This document shows positions 62,118-64,000 of a DNA stretch of 64,000 nucleotides, piece after piece. The first letter of the stretch is position 1. Each line of letters begins with the position of its first letter. Made by a program: the position numbers and the translations under genes. The DNA is from Zygnema circumcarinatum. Taxonomy: Eukaryota; Streptophyta; Zygnematophyceae; Zygnematales; Zygnemataceae. The stretch is taken from positions 2,851,568 through 2,915,567 of the forward strand of contig CM074807.1 of NCBI GenBank assembly GCA_037447605.1, given 5' to 3'. The notes under the pieces were generated by a model. It was given only the letters and a program-made list of their open reading frames with translations. It made no database searches and had not been told where the DNA came from.

Positions 62118-63050
62118 TATGGTGAGGCATATGTAGCAGGTTACCTTACGGGCTCTTCCCATATATAAGGGATGTACCGCCATTCATTTTTCGAGTACAA
62201 TTAACTGTACCTTTCCATTTTTTTTGTTACTTGATTCTGTCGCAGCTCATCTTGGCACCCTTCGTGCTCCTATGCGCGTGAATGCCTCTTCTTTTGTACC
62301 TTTTGCCTTGCCCTTCCGGATTTATTGATGCAATTTGTTATGCTGAAATGCCTTTTCTTTCTCGCAGAGGATTTCAAATCCTTCGCCTCTTCCTTTTGGT
62401 AGCTGCTGCGTGTCAAAGCTAGTCACTGAAATGTTGGCACGTGGGAGATCAGGATCTATGCTGAACAAAGCCACGGACGTGAGACGACGCCGTCAAACGG
62501 CACACATCGAAATGTGAATGTTGGGCACATTCGCGCACACGTTGAAATAAGGGAAAAAGGGTCGCACCTTATTTAAAAATAGTGGAGGACGGTGTACAAG
62601 ACAAAGTAGGAGAGCGAAAGTCACTCGCCTCAACCCTCAAGACTGCCTCTACATTTCCTTGAGCTACTTGATAGTTCATCACAAGATCAACGCCAGGTGG
62701 ATCTTGCCTTCGTGTAGACCCATACAAATGGAACTAGTCCTTATGACATTATCGTGCCTTGAAAAAGACACTTTTGAGGCGTTCACTCAACTAAACGATA
62801 ATAACTGAGTTTTAAGTCTGACCATTTCGCAAATTGCTCACACCGCAACGGGCGTTCTGCAATTCAAAAAATCCGTTTGAAGTCTCTAACAGACAAAACC
62901 ACTGAGATCAAGATGATCTCGAACAAGGGACCGAACAAAAGCATGCTTATTAGACACCCCAACTCTCCCACGTTTCCCATGCCACACACCACACGCTACT
63001 GCCCACCCATTCGTGGACCCTTATTTCCCCTCTCGTCAGCCAGCCACCTT
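62118..63050. other. Intergenic region downstream of the LDL1-like gene
   Basis: No gene supported. Presumably LDL1-like 3' UTR, then the 3' flank of the minus-strand Root_cap gene. A small CACAT-CGA-ATGTG palindrome lies near 62502. Confidence 0.35.
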
Positions 63051-63054
63051 AATC

Positions 63055-63322
63055 TGACCCCCCACCCCCCCACCCCTCCCCTCCTCCCACTCCCTCCTCC
63101 CTCCCCTCCTCCCTCCCTCCCTCCCTCCCTCCCTCCCTCCTCTTTCTCCCTTCCTCCTCCCCACATCACCCCTCCTCCCCTCCCCCTCCCCCCAACCCCT
63201 CTCCCTCCCTCCCCTCCTCCTCCCTCCCTCCCCTCCTCCCTCCCCTCCTCCTTCCTCTCCCTCCCCTCCTCCTCTCCTTCCCCTCCCCCACCCTCCTTCT
63301 CCTCCTGCCCCCTCCCCCTCCC
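63055..63322 (-). repeat. CCCT polypyrimidine tract directly after the Root_cap gene stop codon
   Basis: About 270 bp almost wholly C and T (CCTCCCTCC units). In the Root_cap gene's sense direction (minus strand) this is GGGAGGGAGG, with many G-triplets. It begins at the stop codon, so it would be 3' UTR. Confidence 0.85.
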
Positions 63323-64000
63323 CTATTGGGTCGCCACTGGCAGTGGCAGAGTGCGTCCCCCAAAGGCCGAGTAGCGGCAGTCGGGCGCGAGCGCGTCCGA
63401 GGAGCGGTAGTCCTCCGCGGCGCCGTCCAGGAAGCCCTCCCACCCCTCGCCGTCCGCCGCGACCACGCGCCGCCTCGCGCGGGCCAGCGCTTGGAACCGC
63501 GCGTTGCGGCCCTCGCGGCCCTCGCGGTAGGTCTGCCCTAACACTCCGTGAACATCGGGCGTGGCCTGCACACAGGACAAAGGGCAAAAGGTACATAATA
63601 CTAAGATGAAATCACCAAAACGCAAAGAAAAACAGAATGAAGATAGAAAGAAAGAGGGGGACAAAGCGGGGGCCTTAACGCTTTCAAAAGAAGCCGACCT
63701 GGTGGGCACGTTGGACATGAGAAGCAGCAGCCATTCATCCATTCATTCATCACTCATTCACCTTCAGCCAGTTGAACCCAGCGTTGATGTGGACCATGGC
63801 GTCACCGGGCGGCTGCAGCGATCTGAGCGCCATGCGGAGGTCCACGCTCAGATCCACCAAGCCGTCGATGCGCACATTGTACCGATCCGTGTCGTACGCT
63901 CCTTTCTTGCTCGCAGTGGCGGTGAAGTTGAGAGTGAGCCCTCCGGGAAGACTCCTCTCCTCCCCCGCCTGCATGCGCCTCAGCTTCCTCCCATCGACTA
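63323..64000 (-). CDS. Root_cap-domain secreted-type protein, C-terminal part, cut by right edge
   Basis: Two visible exons: from beyond 64000 to 63762, and 63565-63323, joined in phase. Residues seen: LPGGLTLNFTATASKKGAYD and IDGLVDLSVDLRMAL, then HINAGFNWLK joined to ATPDVHGVLGQTYR. The HGVLGQTYR stretch, followed by a spacer and DYRSSDALAPDCRYSAFGG (family pattern SSLxxxDCxxxxF), is the hallmark of the plant Root_cap family. Members are mostly secreted and of unknown biochemical role. The N-terminus, any signal peptide and most of the first part lie outside the window. Confidence 0.85.

Noticed and set aside
63036-63596. 186-residue Gly/Arg/Glu-rich minus-strand frame
   Set aside because: Antisense-free translation of the polypurine tract in a frame other than that of the Root_cap exon, which ends at 63323.

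Overview
This is nuclear DNA of a green-lineage (streptophyte) eukaryote, most likely a streptophyte alga or a bryophyte-grade plant; the species cannot be fixed from the sequence. Genes are split by many GT-AG introns with pyrimidine-rich, mostly TGCAG-type acceptors. Several families are plant-specific in architecture: a NACK-type kinesin-7 with the plant C-terminal domain, plant-type Enhancer of polycomb, LDL1-type SWIRM demethylase, a plant LRR protein and a Root_cap-domain protein. Spacing is compact (ten genes in 64 kb) and no intact transposon was seen.

Layout: 0.3-6.1 kb (-) N-terminal half of exportin-4, running off the left edge. 8.6-13.8 kb (+) bacterial/cyanobacterial-type NADP isocitrate dehydrogenase in 11 exons. 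16.0-18.8 kb (+) LRR protein. 20.0-34.2 kb (+) phosphatidylinositol 4-kinase alpha. 35.5-38.9 kb (+) pinin-like splicing/EJC factor. 39.8-41.1 kb (-) monofunctional, archaeal-looking 3,4-dihydroxy-2-butanone-4-phosphate synthase. 43.0-50.4 kb (-) NACK-type kinesin-7. 51.2-55.1 kb (+) Enhancer of polycomb-like gene. 56.3-62.1 kb (+) LDL1-like demethylase. 63.3-64 kb (-) Root_cap-domain gene, running off the right edge.

The main discovery is at 49.9-51.7 kb. A large inverted duplication (arms of about 0.7 kb) copies the kinesin leader and most of its first exon, head to head, onto the front of the polycomb-like gene. The copied exon is open and in frame with the polycomb-like exon, so that gene is a chimera. 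Its first ~165 residues are a kinesin N-terminus that includes a degenerate first strand of the motor domain.

Other points: (i) a GATATCG-rich palindromic element lies upstream of three unrelated genes, and two copies align in the same orientation relative to their gene; (ii) two enzymes look prokaryote-derived yet carry introns; (iii) CCAT-based simple repeats (CCAT, CCATGA, CCATG) sit upstream of three genes. The genes do not form one pathway. Two neighbours (polycomb-like and LDL1) are chromatin regulators, and the kinesin is a cytokinesis motor.
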